NCBI GenBank assembly: GCA_032622095.1
Contig: CP136067.1
Span: 90,760,707-90,824,706 of the forward strand
DNA from: Siphonodentalium dalli
Taxonomy: Eukaryota; Mollusca; Scaphopoda; Gadilida; Siphonodentaliidae
Direction of reading: 5' to 3'
Length of the DNA stretch: 64,000 bases
Under the pieces are notes generated by a model. It saw nothing but the letters and a program-made list of their open reading frames with translations. It did no database searches and was not told where the DNA came from. A program made the position numbers and the translations under genes. This document shows, piece by piece, positions 1 through 12,890 of this stretch. The first letter of the stretch is position 1; each line of letters opens with the position of its first letter.

Positions 1-220
1 TGATGCTATATATATCGGAAATAGTGACATTTTATTGTCATAATGGTGTAAAATAATATAACTTTCATTTTAAATTACACATATAATATCCCGGTGTATT
101 GCTACTAACATCGCTTTGTTTATATGTTTGTTTACGTTCGAACTGAACGCCGAAGTGTTCCGAAGAACTTCGACACAGTCCGGAATTTGTTTTGGCCGAA
201 ATGAATTTCGATATTAACAA

Positions 221-253
221 AGAGAGAGAAAGAGAGAGAGAGAAGAGAGAGAA
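221..253. repeat. (GA)n-type microsatellite
   Basis: Purine-only run of GAGA and AAAGAGAG words. The rest of 1-900 shows no protein-like ORF, RNA gene or clear repeat to me. Confidence 0.8.
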
Positions 254-902
254 ATAATAATGGCAATTCGTTGTCTATTATCATAGGAAATTAGGGTATA
301 TGCGATTGTAAATTTCCGTAATTTATAAAATTTTGGTCTTTACTGCTTACTTTATCTATGTACGTAATTACTGCCAACAACATACATGTACACGATATTA
401 CGATTATGTTATGGAACATTCTTCGTCCTGTGCTGTGTGTGGCGTGTGAAGCATTTCCCACATTAGGACGTTCATGCAGACGGACAGGTATACACACACA
501 AGTTGATGGCGTGAGGCCATTCGAATTCCTTGTAAAAAGATAATGTGTAGATGTTATTCCCGGGAAGAAAGTGTTCGTTTGTATGGACTATTCACGTACA
601 TGTAATATGAAAATGGTTGAAAAGAAAGAAATATAATTTGAGTCGGCCAAGGAAAAGTTCAGGAAAGTGAATGCTGGTGTCACAGTTGTTGCAAACCCGT
701 CAAAAAGACTTACTCCAAAATGACAGAAAGTTATATCCACACCAGTTAAAATGACGTCAAAATCCACATCAACAATCAATCACCTTTCAAATCGCCATAT
801 GTGGCCCGCAGGACAATTCACTCAACACCAAAGAGTTTGCACTCCTGCAGACCAAATGAGTACATAAAGTTCATCATTGATAACTAATTGTGCTTCTCCT
901 AG

Positions 903-1142
903 TTAACCCTTCCATGACTGGTGCTTGCTGAAATTTTGCGAAAGCTCTGCGCCAATGCATTCTATAATATATGCGAGTCTCCTATAGGGAGCCTCACATA
1001 TATACAATAATACAATGCCCTAACAATATTTACATTGACCTTGTAAACCAGTGCATTCCCTTGTATGGGAGACTCGCATATATAAGAGAATGTACCTTTA
1101 AATAATAGTGCACAAGCGCAAGTCCAGCCATGAAAGGGATAA
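903..1142. mobile_element. Short TTAA-flanked inverted-repeat element, family M3 copy 1
   Basis: The left end reads TTAACCCTTCCATGACTGG and the right end reads CCAGCCATGAAAGGGATAAG, which are inverted copies with a decayed right TTAA. Inside are palindromic blocks around 'gcgagtctcctatagggag' and 'catatataagagaatg'. The same ends and palindromes recur at 3603-3858, 27953-28415 and 46287-46535. It has no coding capacity, so it is a non-autonomous (MITE-like) element. The TTAA ends suggest a piggyBac-type transposase, which is inference. Confidence 0.75.
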
Positions 1143-1544
1143 GTACATGCATTAGTACATGTATCAGAAACTGCTTAGTCTACTGTTTTGTGGTCGTGTT
1201 AAACTGCATGGGATCTCGGAATGATTTATTAATATGCAGATCAATCAAGATATATATCTCGAGTTTCGCGTATTGTTCCGATAGTCGCGAAGCAATCGGG
1301 GTTTAATTAACTACTTACAATAAGCATTGTGCTCTAGCAGCTAGACTCACGAAGTTCAATAATGGCTGCGGACACAGGTACCTCGGTAGCGATGGCATAG
1401 TATGTGTGCCATATTATTGTTGGGGAGTTTGGTGACAATTGCTCGTGATAATTATTATGCCATAGCTGGCCATTTCGCACAAGTCCAATTGGTAACCGAA
1501 TGAATATCCCCTTTCTATCCAGAATGATGACCGTTCTTACTATA

Positions 1545-2345
1545 CTGCCAAAAAGGATTTTCTTATTTTGAGTAAAACAAGAAATATTATCTTGGGTGTA
1601 TACCTTGAAAATTTTCTTACATTAAATGTTCTTATATTTAAAAATTATAGAAATTTCTTATAGAAATTAAAATTCTTATGAGAATAATTTTCTTAATGTT
1701 TTCTAAGAATGGACTAATTATTGTTCTCATATTTTCTTAAGATAAGAAATAATTTCTTAAATCATAGAAAGATGTTCTCATACTTTTCTTACATCATAGA
1801 AAGCATTTTTTCTAAATACTAGAAAAAGTATGAAATATTTTCTTACACCCCATAAAGCCTTTTTCCTATATCTAGAAAAAGTAAGAGCTATTTTCTCAAA
1901 AATCTAGAAAAAGTTGTCTAGACTAGAACATTTGGAATTATACTTAGAAATTGTTCTTGATCTTATATCAAGAAAATAAATTTCTTAAATCAAGAATTTA
2001 TTTTTAGTATGTTAAGAAAGGCACTTTCTTATTTTCTAGACAAAATTACGACAAATATTCTCAAATTAATTTCTAGAAATATAAGAAAATGTGTTTCTAG
2101 CAATTTCATAAATCAAGAAAACTGATTCTTCAAAACAAGAAACAAATTTTCTTACTAAGTAAATTTAGTTCTCATAATTAGAAAAGTGTTCTCACATGTT
2201 TTTCTTGAATGGTAAATTCTTTAAATGAGAACATGGGTGTATTTTTCTCATTTCAAGAATTTATCTTTCCAAGAAAAACATGTGAGAACAAATTTCTAAT
2301 TATGAGAACTAAGTTTAGCTGGTAAGAAAACGTCCTTGTTTTGAA
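1545..2345. repeat. Word cluster built from TTTCTTA/TAAGAAA and TTCTCA/TGAGAA
   Basis: About 800 bp are saturated with short copies of TTTCTTA, TAAGAAA, TCTAGAAA, TTCTCA and TGAGAA on both strands, spaced roughly 8-30 bp apart with unrelated AT-rich spacers. It is not a simple tandem repeat because spacing and order vary. The right end contains a clean inverted repeat (arms 2132-2207 and 2270-2342). No ORF. Similar architecture with other words occurs at 23880-24290, 35430-35880 and 55254-56752. Confidence 0.75.
2132..2342. repeat. Inverted repeat, ~75-bp arms
   Basis: The left arm 2132-2207 and right arm 2270-2342 are reverse complements with a handful of mismatches, separated by about 60 bp. 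Both contain the words CATGTGAGAAC and TAATTATGAGAACTAA. The hairpin forms the right edge of the word cluster. Confidence 0.85.
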
Positions 2346-3400
2346 AAAAAATATGTTCCTAAACTCGTGCTCAAAATTGCAAAGATGTGAATGTGTGCAC
2401 AATGATGAGAAACACAACATTCTTGCACAATAGGAAATTGATCGGTTACCTTGAAAATCAAAGGCACACAAATATAACCAGGTACTCAGATGTGGAACAA
2501 TAGTCAAACTGTTCAAAGTCTTGGATAAATGAATTGAATGCAACAATCCAATTAATTATATAGATTTTAATATGAATGCCACACTGTAACACCAAGCTGA
2601 CATACATCGACCCGTTATCACTTGAACAATTCAGTCCAGTGACCAAAATACAGGAACGTTGCAAAAAGCAAGGAATAAATAGCATATCTACCAACATGGA
2701 ACACTCTTTCAAGTTACTGAAGATAAAGGACTTTTTATTGCTCTCTGATGTATACATTTTATTGCACGCTTGTTCCTAGATGTAGAGTGCTGTGGCTGTT
2801 CGATATTTACAAATCCGCATGGCGCGTACGTTCCATACGCATGTCGTTGACACCAAATAACATACATGACGTCCGCCTCAACTATAAGACGGAAACTGTA
2901 CAATAGTCGCCCATCATCATATATGACAAATCAAGCCCCGCATGTTCCTTAAACATATCATGTAAGCCTGTATTTTGTAATGCACGGATTCCAGGACGGG
3001 TGACCTGTAATAAGCACAGAACGACACGCGTGTTGATACTGCACTTGAGCCATCATGGGATGATAGAACTGTAGGCTGTGCCCCCTCGTTCTATCCTTCC
3101 GTGTTAGCACTCGTGTCGTATCAACAAACCCATCAACACATTCATGTCGTTCTGTGTATATCCTGTATGGTTTCAATAAGTGTTTCTGAGATCATGAAGA
3201 TTTTACGGTTCAGGTACTCGTCTCGTGCACACCAGCTTGGGATAACGGTTGGGTTGATGCTGTCGTGGATCGAGTCCCATCCCGTTACTTTTCTATACCA
3301 GACTTTCATTGAAAAGTCGTACTACATTTACATATATACGTGGATCCCATGCAATCACGTAAACCACTGACTGTGTTTAACAAACTGATATGTCAGTGAT
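2346..3400. other. Stretch without recognised features
   Basis: Short ORFs occur on both strands but none has recognisable motifs, repeats or splice-flanked structure. I see nothing to annotate. Confidence 0.5.
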
Positions 3401-4420
3401 TAATCTGTGTTCAAAATGAGATATCATTTACGGTGATGGAAAAAAGTGAAGTGATTTATTGCTAACATACATTTTCTGATAGCGCGAAAAATCGAAATTA
3501 TCTGGAAAGTATATAACGCTTTGTTTGCAAATAAATCGTGTTGCTTTGATATTCAACGGACCTCTGATATATCCACGATTGATATAAATTATATGAGCTG
3601 CTATGACCCTTCCGTAACTGGGGCTTCCTGAATTATTGCGAAAACCCTGTGCCAATGCATTATCTTATATATATATATAGTCTCCATAGGGAATATAAGA
3701 TAATATATTGGCCTAACAATAGGTACCTGAACCTTGTAAACCACAGCATTATTTTATGTATGAGAGGCTCCCTATGACAGACTGGCAGGTATAAGAGAAT
3801 GCGCTGGCACAGTATATTTAATGCTGCACCAGAACATGTCCCGTCATGAAAGGGTTAAAGTTCTTTGAAGTGCAAAATAACAAGTCTATAAAATAAGATA
3901 CATGTACATGTAACTACATGCACCAATCATCAACAGATACGTGAAAACATACATTGCCAATAGAGTGTTCTTATTTTCATTTAATATTAATGCATCTTCA
4001 ATAATGATTTTGTAAATGTCAAAACCATTGCTACCGTTACATGTAAACATTACTGTTACAGTGTAATTACATGTACATGTCAACTAAGTCACCAATGCGT
4101 GTTTAATCAGAACAAGATCGTAACCATTGGATAAGATCAAAGCATTGAAAACTATTTTCAAAATCATATTCAGACTAAACTAATTGAACATACTGCATTG
4201 AACACAATTTCTATATATTCAAAATGATGTATCCAGTATCACTTATCGTGATAATAAAATGTGAAGTTATGATACGGTAGTTTAATATGTTGTTTACATG
4301 CATTTTCTGATAACGCGACCAATCAAAATTATCTGGAAAACAAGGATCTGCTTACTTATCAATATCTTTGTTTTGACCTTCAACGGACCTCTGACCTCTT
4401 ACATATCAACATGCATGCTT
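3400..4420. repeat. Diverged direct repeat pair, first copy interrupted by an M3 element
   Basis: About 3400-3602 and 4215-4420 share an ordered set of matching blocks: 'cattttctgata', 'aaattatctggaaa' and 'caacggacctctga'. The copies are strongly diverged. The M3 copy at 3603-3858 sits at the right edge of the first block. Confidence 0.5.
3603..3858. mobile_element. Short TTAA-flanked inverted-repeat element, family M3 copy 2
   Basis: The left end ATGACCCTTCCGTAACTGGG is degenerate and the right end reads CCCGTCATGAAAGGGTTAA. The body carries the same palindromic blocks as the 903-1142 copy, including 'gccaatgcatt' and 'tgagaggctccctat'. It is non-coding. Confidence 0.75.
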
Positions 4421-5347
4421 ATTTTGTCATTCTATTTTCGACCGGTATGACGTGGATTATACCCAATCACTGATAACAAATAAGACATCCACCCATAATA
4501 CTGCATGATGTTATGCATTGGTTGATTAGAAAATTAGACAAGGTTCATGAATATTTTATTTTAAACAATTGTATTGTTTAACTCTATCTACACAAATATA
4601 TAGCGATCAACAATAATATATTTTAGGTATAATTTCGATGTAGATTGTTAATAACTTACAATTGTGACGTAAATAAGTTAGGGTTAACAATGGCGTCTCG
4701 CTCAAGTTACGAACTTGGGAAATGGAACTTTGGTCTATTCTGCATGCTAATACAAGAACAATCTCGGTCTGACCCATGGGGGCGGTGCGGTCAGCTTGAG
4801 TGGGTCTCGTTGTGTCAGTCCTGACATTTCGAAATATTAAAGACATAATGTGTACTTGTTCGGGTGCGTGAACCTGATAAGTTAGTATCCAGGCACTATG
4901 GAAATTGGAGGAATGCAACATTCTACTAACACCGCCGAAAATCTGATGTAAATTGACCGTAGCACTCCATAGAAAACATCGTCTGAATTTCGCTCAATTG
5001 AAAATATTAACTACTCGATTCTGGACGCATCTATCTGCAATAAACTAACGAAAACGATTTCGCCATCGAGAGTCGCTGAATTTAATTAATACATAAGAAT
5101 GACTGACTGTGTGTTGTCAATTTAGATATAATATTTGTAAAAATAACTACTTTGAACAAGACTATTCTCCATTTCTATTTAATCACCCTACAGGAGTGTT
5201 TCACACCACTTTAAGTTGTGCTGGCAGCCGGGGGCGCCCACCCCCTCACTGTGAGTCAAATATATCGACCACTTTTGATCCACGGACCCGGGCCTGAATG
5301 TAAAATAATGAGCATTAATAAGTAAAACCGTTATATTAACAAGTTCG
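4421..5347. other. Stretch without recognised features
   Basis: No supported gene. A short GC-rich block at about 5218-5256 stands out in AT-rich sequence but shows no motif I can name. Confidence 0.5.
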
Positions 5348-5898
5348 TTAAAGGGGTACTGTACGTCATTTTAAATAAATTCCCGATGACAACAACGATC
5401 TCATATCGATAATATATAGAACAGTAAGTAATTTGAGTCGAATATGTATTCCATAAGCGTTCAGGTTAATAGGTTATCTTAAAATCAAAGTTAATAATTT
5501 TGATATAAATTAAATTACGATTGTCCGTGTACAAGGCGTAATCAAATTAATTGACGGATAGTGGATTGGCTAACGTGGCACACATGCTCGTGTAAAAACT
5601 TGCGTTGATATGGGGCGTAAACTCAAGTCTCTCACCGACAAGTGAGTGTACAATAACTTAAATGAGCATATGCGACTAGTGTGCATATAATATAACATGT
5701 ATTTTATACATTTGCTTGAAAACTGCACAACAATTAATCGACAACGACAATTTGTATTTTCACATTCCGGCTAATCTGCCATCCGTAACATTTCTTCGTA
5801 CTCAACAGACTTTCAAATAATCGAAATCTGGTTACCTTATTCTACGACTCAGAGACTATATAAACCAACAACAACATTTGAGTACAGTATCCCTTTAA
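5348..5898. mobile_element. TTAA-flanked DNA element, family M1 copy 1
   Basis: Starts TTAAAGGGGTACTGTAC and ends GAGTACAGTATCCCTTTAA, so terminal inverted repeats lie next to TTAA on both sides. It is 551 bp long with no ORF. A second member with the same ends is at 7200-7815. It is non-autonomous. The piggyBac-type TTAA target is inferred from the flanks. Confidence 0.8.
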
Positions 5899-5903
5899 CC
5901 TAC

Positions 5904-6072
5904 GTTTATGTATCGTAAAAGGCCGCAAACATTCGCCTCGTCTGTAATATTGACCGCACAGGCTTTAAGGATGGCCCGATGCACTGGTGCGATGGTTTCT
6001 TTTCCATTGATAAAAACTTCACCAAATTGATCCAAATTTCCGGATAACGAGCAAAGGTGGAAAATTATCATG
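5904..6072 (-). CDS. Exon-like open reading frame, unknown protein
   Basis: On the minus strand a TTTCTCAG acceptor is followed by 169 nt that stay open in one frame and end at an AAC|GTAGGT donor-like site. The frame encodes about 56 residues including HLCSLSGNLDQFGEVFINGK and LKACAVNITDEANVCGLLRY, with regularly placed cysteines that read like a secreted or extracellular segment. The M1 element begins four bases beyond the donor. I do not recognise the family and see no neighbouring exon, so this may be a true internal exon, a pseudo-exon or chance. Confidence 0.3.
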
Positions 6073-6380
6073 CTGAGAAACACCGAGTTATTTATTTATA
6101 TATAAATCGATGGTAAAAAGAAGATTGGTATCCTCCTCGTTCCTCGTATTGTTCCTTTAGCCGCGACGCATTCGGTTTTTTATTAAACTGCTTCCTTTGT
6201 AACTGCTGTTAAGTTGGGTTGCTGGCGAAACAAAATAAATACATATACATGTATATGGAACACGAACACAGTGTTGCTGTGGGGGGGGGAGGGTATGGTT
6301 AGTCTGATAAAATGGTGCACCTCTTTCCTGAACTTTCTCAATATATATATAAACGACCGCTCCACATTAACACATGAATT

Positions 6381-6888
6381 TATATAAGGATTAACTGTCA
6401 TGTGGACTGTTTTTATGGAGATGTAACCGTGAGGTAAGTGGACATAACTTGTTATAAAGGGTTTTAAATACAAGTTATGACTACTTACCTCACGGTTACA
6501 TCTCCATAAAAATAGTCCACATGACAGTTAATCCTTATATTTATATACATTTAGCGAAAAAGCCACTTTTGTAAATGTATTTAAGTCGAAAAGTGTATCG
6601 TGACAAAAACAGCCCAAAATACCCAATAGCACCCTTGGCAAAAGTTAATAGGAACAATTTCTCTTCATATTGAAACCCGATGATGTATTAAGTCAATCCT
6701 GCGCGAGTCCAAATGCGCCAAAAACATTACGCGTTCGTCTTTCCAAACCCAATGACGTATCGATGGTGTTATGGGCTTGGTGTTATGAGTCGTTGCGCAT
6801 TCGCCGAGAAATAACTACAACTAGCCACGTGGGCGCCGACCAATCGGAATGCTGGATTTAGTGATGACAACACTTAGTGTGTAAATAT
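6381..6888 (+). mobile_element. ~510-bp dispersed element with terminal long hairpin, copy 1
   Basis: A near-perfect hairpin (arms 6381-6452 and 6470-6540) is followed by about 350 bp of unique body ending near 'acttagtgtgtaaata'. The same hairpin and body occur in reverse orientation at 52757-53270, so the pair defines the element length. The arms contain 'gatgtaaccgtgaggtaagt'. It has no ORF with known motifs. The class is unclear; the asymmetric hairpin-plus-body structure is unlike a plain MITE. Confidence 0.8.
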
Positions 6889-7091
6889 AATTGTGTAACA
6901 CTATGGATTACACATATATATGGGGTATTATGTACACCCAAAAGAACCTTATACCGGGTGCAAGAGATCCACGGCCAGTGGGTTACATACCTCTGTGGCC
7001 ACATTAATATTCTATTACATTTTACCAGTTTACTGTTTCACCGTACCCATATATTAAACACGAGTGTATTTATAATTGTTACCACGCGTCA

Positions 7092-7168
7092 GTTCACGTA
7101 GTGCGGGTTTTTACCTGCCGAAGCCAACATCCTTGGATAGGGTAGGTAAAAACCCGTACTACGTGAAC
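7092..7168. repeat. 77-bp hairpin
   Basis: The arms GTTCACGTAGTGCGGGTTTT and AAAACCCGTACTACGTGAAC pair with one mismatch and continue to about 27 bp around a 23-bp loop. It is probably a small foldback or MITE remnant. Confidence 0.8.
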
Positions 7169-7199
7169 ATACACGGGTTGGCGATTTTATCTATTGATC

Positions 7200-7815
7200 T
7201 TAAAGGGGTACTGTACACAGAGATAGGCATTTTTTTTATTTACTCCCATTGACATAACTTTCAAGTTAGATTGTGTTCGTGTTATATGAGTTTCGTATAA
7301 ACCTAATTTAGCGACTAAAATATTGATCTTGGAAAAAAAAATATTACGATTTCAAACTGCGCGCCATGTTTTTGACCTTTACCGGAGAAGACGCAAGTTG
7401 CAGGATGAACCGGAAGTTCAATTGATGCCTGCAATCTCTTCCTTCGAACAATCTCACCCCATATACAAATACTTGACGCTTTATGAATCTTGTTTCTTCT
7501 CTTTGTTTTCCAAATTGGTTATAGCGGGACTTCTTTTGCATGTAACATGTTTTGTTCGCAACTCAATAATGTTCGTCGTAAAAGGCCGTCGATAAAAGAC
7601 ACCCAACATGTGAGATTTCAAGAACGGTAACTCGTAATGGCATAATTCGCCATTTTATATTAAATAATTCAATTTGACTTTTATGATAGCCTGTTAACCG
7701 GAACGTTTTCAGTAGACATCGTCGACTCAAATACGTTATTTTAAAATATAATATTGATATTAGATCGCAATTGTTACCGGGAATTTATTGAAATTGGCGT
7801 ACAGTACCCCTTTAA
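7200..7815. mobile_element. TTAA-flanked DNA element, family M1 copy 2
   Basis: Begins TTAAAGGGGTACTGTACAC and ends GCGTACAGTACCCCTTTAA. It is 616 bp long and shares ends with 5348-5898. The internal ORFs at 7323-7595 show no transposase motif that I can see, so I treat it as non-autonomous. Confidence 0.8.
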
Positions 7816-9390
7816 AGTTAGATTCAAATCAAGATATCTCTTCTTTTCCCCACAGAAATGAATAGGGCAATTTGAACCTAATATTTCAGCTACACGATAC
7901 GGAATAAATTACGTTTCACTCTGTGGTTCATAGGAATATCATGGGGTATTTAGTAATTTACTTCCGCGTTGTGACGTGAGCGACATTATGATATTTCCCA
8001 GAAATATCATGCATGGAGTCCAATGTTGACCACACAATACGGGTTTATCTTGTGTAGCTATCGATTAATCAAATTGAAGACAGCAAACTAGTCAATAGAT
8101 ACTACTGATGAAAAGGTGAAGGTCTCCAAATTGGCATCCATTTTACTTGGACTCAAGAACGATAATTTTGTTTCAGTTGAAAGTAAACACATTATGCGTT
8201 ACTAACACTATTGCCAGTATCGAACAAAATATATAGATATCAAATAATTGTATTTAGCCAATTTTAAGGAAAACCCCGGAAGTATTCCAAAAATGGGCCG
8301 TCACCCAATTGTACGGTTGACTATGATAATGATAATTTGAGATGTTATTTTTTTCACGAATGAGCCTCACAATCAAAGCAACAAATAACTTACCTGTTTT
8401 TTTTAAAACATACTTTATCCCAAAACAAAGACAATACATACAGATGCATACAACACAACATATTGAGTACAGTTGACATAAAGTTTTTCTGTGTGTAATC
8501 GGAGATTTGTAGGCGTGTTATATCGGTTGGAAACGGAGACGACCGTAAGCTATAACTTTTGTTTTGGTCGTTCCGCCCACTTAGGGCGCGTACACATGAA
8601 GCTGCAAGAAAATATTTGCAAGAAAATATCAGGTAAAATTGCATACTGATATGTTCTTGCTGCAAAGATTACGCCCGTGGGAACGCGGCGGTTTAGACGG
8701 CGTTGATTGAGCTCAATCAGAACAGTATTAGTCATTCTGGTTCAAGTGAATTGCGTCCGGTAAATATCCTATAGTCCATTTTGGCAATTCATAACTTTGT
8801 GAAATTTCCAAATGTTGACAAGTATTACCGAAGCCGACCTGTAGCAACGTTGCTGATCTCATGCATAAATACCTTCTGCATAATGAGAAAGTGGTCACGT
8901 TATTTGGAAATGTTATAATTTCATAGTGCATGCATATGTGGGGTGACATGTGTTATTATGGTTTTGTGGCAAATCGGATGACCCCACCCCATTGAGACCC
9001 CATATGAAGTTTTCAGGATATTGTTGCTTGGTTCATGGGGCTGTGGTGTATATTACGTTACCGAACTTACATGGGTACATGTGGAGACACGAGACCACCG
9101 CCAACTATGGTCAAAGTTTTCAACGGTTGGAAACAATATTAGTTGGAAATTTCATACCATCAATGGTTTGAAATTGTTCTTGTAGTCTGATTTTTCAACC
9201 ATTAATGTATGTGGAATTAGTGGTTTTAGACCAACATTTGTATTACTTCCTACTTTGGTCAAAATATTGGTTTGGAATTTCTTCTAGGCCCCTCCCTCCC
9301 CGGTGTCGAGTCAAAATTCAAGGCATGTGAGGTGTCAGATCGGAAATTCAAAGAGGTGTGCAAATTAAATTATGTGATCTTGGGTCTTTG
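7816..9390. other. Stretch without recognised features
   Basis: Only short, featureless ORFs. No RNA gene, strong tandem repeat or inverted repeat noticed. Confidence 0.45.
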
Positions 9391-9394
9391 GTCC

Positions 9395-9560
9395 GGTTCA
9401 AGAGGGGGGTGTATAGTGGGGCGGACAGATGACACAATCGTGCATTTTATGGTAAAAGCACCAAACTTGACACGCATGTACTACATATAAAAATAAGACA
9501 TTTTTGATATCATGCCAAGCTGGAGAATGCCTATGGTTGCCATGGCAACCGTTTTGACAA
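9395..9560 (+). repeat. Dispersed repeat R9, copy 1
   Basis: Contains 'cacaatcgtgcattttatgg', 'gatatcatgccaagctgg' and 'ggttgccatggcaacc'. The same words recur in reverse complement at 22255-22385 and in part at 15915-15980. Non-coding dispersed repeat of unknown class. Confidence 0.6.
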
Positions 9561-10653
9561 CAAATCTTGTTTTTCTCTCAATACCAACAAGTATGCATCG
9601 TTATGACTCAGTTTCTGATCGAAAAACAATGTTTTATGTACCTATTTGTACTGAAAAGGGATCAGGCTATATATCCATTGACTCATGTGTCCGTTATAGT
9701 TGGGTAGAATCAAAATGGCGGATAAAATGGCCGCCATTTGTTTGAAAGTCCCTAGTATTGGCTGCGTGTATCAACATTTTATTGAGATGTGTGTACATTT
9801 TTTATTATAAAATGTACATTGACAAGAAAATATAAACTGATAAATCACTCTGTATATATATATAACAATTCTAAGGATTGCAAAACAAAAATTATAGGCC
9901 AGAAGATGATGGAATAGCGTAAATATAATGCAAAGAAAAAACAGTGGGTTGTTTGTTTTGATTACTATAATTGATGGTTACAATGGCACGAGAAGCATTT
10001 CTATGATATAAAACTATCTGAAAGTTGATTATGACAATCTTCCGCGTTAACTTTATATCATATAATTTTAGCGAGTGTGTGTGGACAATATTGGTATGGT
10101 ACACAACTGCTTGGCAACCGTTGCTATGGAGCTACCCGATTACCTTTGTGCAGCTATAATAACACTTACTCACAATTTGACAAGCAGCTAATCATTGTGG
10201 TATTATATGCGCAACATACAAGTACCGCAAAGTTTACATATTTATGATATTAACTATAATTCTTCAAAATAGAGGTAAGCAAATGTTTGTATTACGAGCG
10301 TAGGTGCGAATTATGTGCGACAAGGTATGATATGAATTGTTTACATTTGCAATAGCAATATCGTGAGATATATGTAATTCCCTATATAGTTGTTATACAA
10401 CTGAAGTGTGCTAAAAAATTTGATTCTAATATATTATGAGAATCAATCATGCAATAACTCGTGGCATTTCGCCGCTCCAATATAGGATAAAACAGTCGAA
10501 GACACTCATTCTGCGATAAGTGGCATTCAAGAATGTGCAATGGATAGTCAAGTGTGAATAATTCATGACAAATCGCCAGTCAATTCTGCTAGTTGTGTGA
10601 ACGCACCCTAAATAGTTGGAAAAACTTTCATACATGTCACTTTTGGCAACACT

Positions 10654-10813
10654 TACAGTAATGCCTTAAGTAATCGACATCCTAACCATAGCAGAATTAT
10701 GGGTAACTTTCAGGATTTAGTCGGAAATATGGATATTTATTTCCGACTAAATCCTGAAAATTACCCATAATTCTGATGTGGTTAAGGGGTCGATTACTTA
10801 GGGCATTACTGTA
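10654..10813. mobile_element. 160-bp hairpin MITE, family HP
   Basis: Bounded by TACAGTAATGC and GCATTACTGTA, and palindromic through almost its whole length, with the centre at 'ggaaatatggatatttattt'. Relatives form the double palindrome at 29791-30188. No ORF. Confidence 0.85.
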
Positions 10814-10924
10814 TTTGCAATTGCAACTGCATAGAGCAGTACAGCGTAATGATGCCCTCGAGAATTTGCAATTGTTTTTGCATCCATTCTTGCAACCACG
10901 TCGCAATAGTTCTTGGCAACATTT

Positions 10925-11262
10925 GGATGCTCCAAGATTGATTGGTTGATTGATTAATTGATTTGGGGTTCATTGTCGCTTTAGCAACTAAGGCCATATC
11001 ATGACATTGCCAGTTTTAGTGGTGGAGGAAATCCGCACACTTGCGACTAATCTAACAGTGATTTCAATGGCTGATAAACTCGTCAACCATGCGCAGCAAA
11101 CCACCGGCCATCGGCGAGTAACTGGTAACTCCACCAGATAACGATTTCGAGCTACAAAGTCCACGACGGAAACATGAGGATTTTAACCCTTATCGCCAGC
11201 GCTGGAGGGCGAAACGGCTTGGAGTTGTACCCCTACCCGATTGAGCCACCGAGGCCCCGGAT
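10925..11262 (-). mobile_element. tRNA-derived SINE, minus orientation
   Basis: On the minus strand the head reads CTCGGTGGCTCAATCGGGTA, an A-box-like tRNA start. A degenerate B box follows, then a body with 'tcctccaccactaaaactgg', and the tail has repeated ATCAATTAATCAATCAACC-type words. The body and 3' end match the plus-strand SINE at 42061-42356 ('tcctccaccagtaaaattg', 'catgtgtggcctagcggcta'), so both belong to one family. It is mobilised by a partner LINE, which cannot be identified here. Confidence 0.8.
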
Positions 11263-12512
11263 GCTCCAGGAAGATCGGTCCATGTCACACTCCAACTTTC
11301 TTCATAGTAGCCTGTCATTTGTATAAAAAAAATGGTTTTCGTAAACAAAATTGGGGATTTTGTGCAATGTATACGTAGTTAATCGTAAATCCCATATACT
11401 GGAGACATTGGAAACCATTGTTGATAAGCTTCTTATCGATTAGTAGCCTAAAAAATGGCGTTACCATAGCAACAGTGTGTGGTTTCTGAGAATTCTGGAA
11501 AATGATCATATGTGAATTATTTTAGTGACAACGGTGGACTTGTTGGTGGATATGGTTATATAATAATACTTGCATGCATACATTCTCCAAGACGAACCCC
11601 CAGCACTGATCTCAAGAGTCAAGGTGACTATGAAAGGTCAAGTGTTTTATCATTTCATGTGCTATTATTTGTCTTTATGAGGAACCTTTCTCAATTTATT
11701 GCATGATATTGATATTTTGTTACATACTGGAGATCATAGCCTTTATTTTGAGACACATATCTTATCCATAGCTGATTATTACTTGTGTGAGAGATTTTAC
11801 GAAACATGTGACCAGGCCAATTGGCGACCCTTAAACTTAGAAATTGCTCTTCCCGATAGACAATGGCCACACCATTAGTTGGGTGGAAAGAGGACACAAT
11901 CGTCAATTTTATGGGGATAAAATATGATCCGAATAACGTACACCGTTGGCATGGCAAACATTTTAAAGTTGTCGCCCTGGGATTACTCAAGTACACAATT
12001 TAAAATCCATATCTCAGGTAAAACATCCGCTTTGCGAGAACAATGGCCCTTTTGTTTCTGTTTGACTGCTTTGAAAAATTCGACTGACTGAACACTGGGA
12101 AAGGATAGTTGAACACTATTTCAATAGAACACAAACATTATATGTAAGAGAGACGTATAGAGAGAGATAATATAGAGTGAAAGACAAGGTATATAGATGG
12201 AGAATGGGGAGAGAGCGCGGGAAGGGAATGATGCTTCTTTTATATTTATATTTTGTCTGATAGATATATAGGGTTATTGTTATTAATTTCGGCGTAATGG
12301 TTGCGTGTTTTGAATGGTTTAAGTGATTAAGCCTCAAGAGGAATCAGATTGTATTACTTGTTGTGCTTATCAAATAAGCCCATCTGCAGTCATAAACTAT
12401 TGTATTGGTGTTGGGGTCCTTCTTCGTAAAATGTTGGTACATGTGTAAGAAACAAGTATATTATAACGGTATATTTTGAAGGGGAGTTACTTGTTTGTCC
12501 GAAAATGTAGCC

Positions 12513-12890
12513 TCAAGAGTTCCGAAATATATCAATGACCTTTTTTATAAAAACTGAGAGATTCTTGGTAATTCTTCTGTTGTACTTATTGAATAGTGCT
12601 GCTAACTTGTTAGCGTTTGGTCTCTGATAATAGTAGGGTCCCAGGTACTGTACACGTATGTCTTGGGGTTCAATACATTTAAGGATTACATGATACTCGT
12701 CGCATATTTCTGAGTTGCAGAGGGCGCATAATCTATCCGAATATGGGGCATTGGTCCACGTGTCATATTCTATTGAGAGTCTATGGTTCCTCGTTCGTTG
12801 CTTTGCATGACTCGGTGGTTTGTTATTCATAGGTAACTTTCTCGTTCAAATGAGGTCTTGATAATACGATAAGAGGCGAATTTACTGGAT
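12513..12890 (-). pseudogene. Non-LTR retrotransposon pol, C-terminal fragment
   Basis: The open frame encodes NHRLSIEYDTWTNAPYSDRL, then CALCNSEICDEYHVILKC, then PYYYQRPNANKLAALFN. The order 'H+L.IE.G+W....+.+RLC.LC....DE.H.LL+C' is the usual cysteine-rich C-terminus after the RT of Jockey/CR1-like non-LTR pol proteins. An upstream in-frame stop at about 12840 breaks the match further 5'. The stop at 12513 is followed by plain sequence with no clear A-rich tail. RT and endonuclease are absent, so this is a 5'-truncated, decayed copy. Confidence 0.75.
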
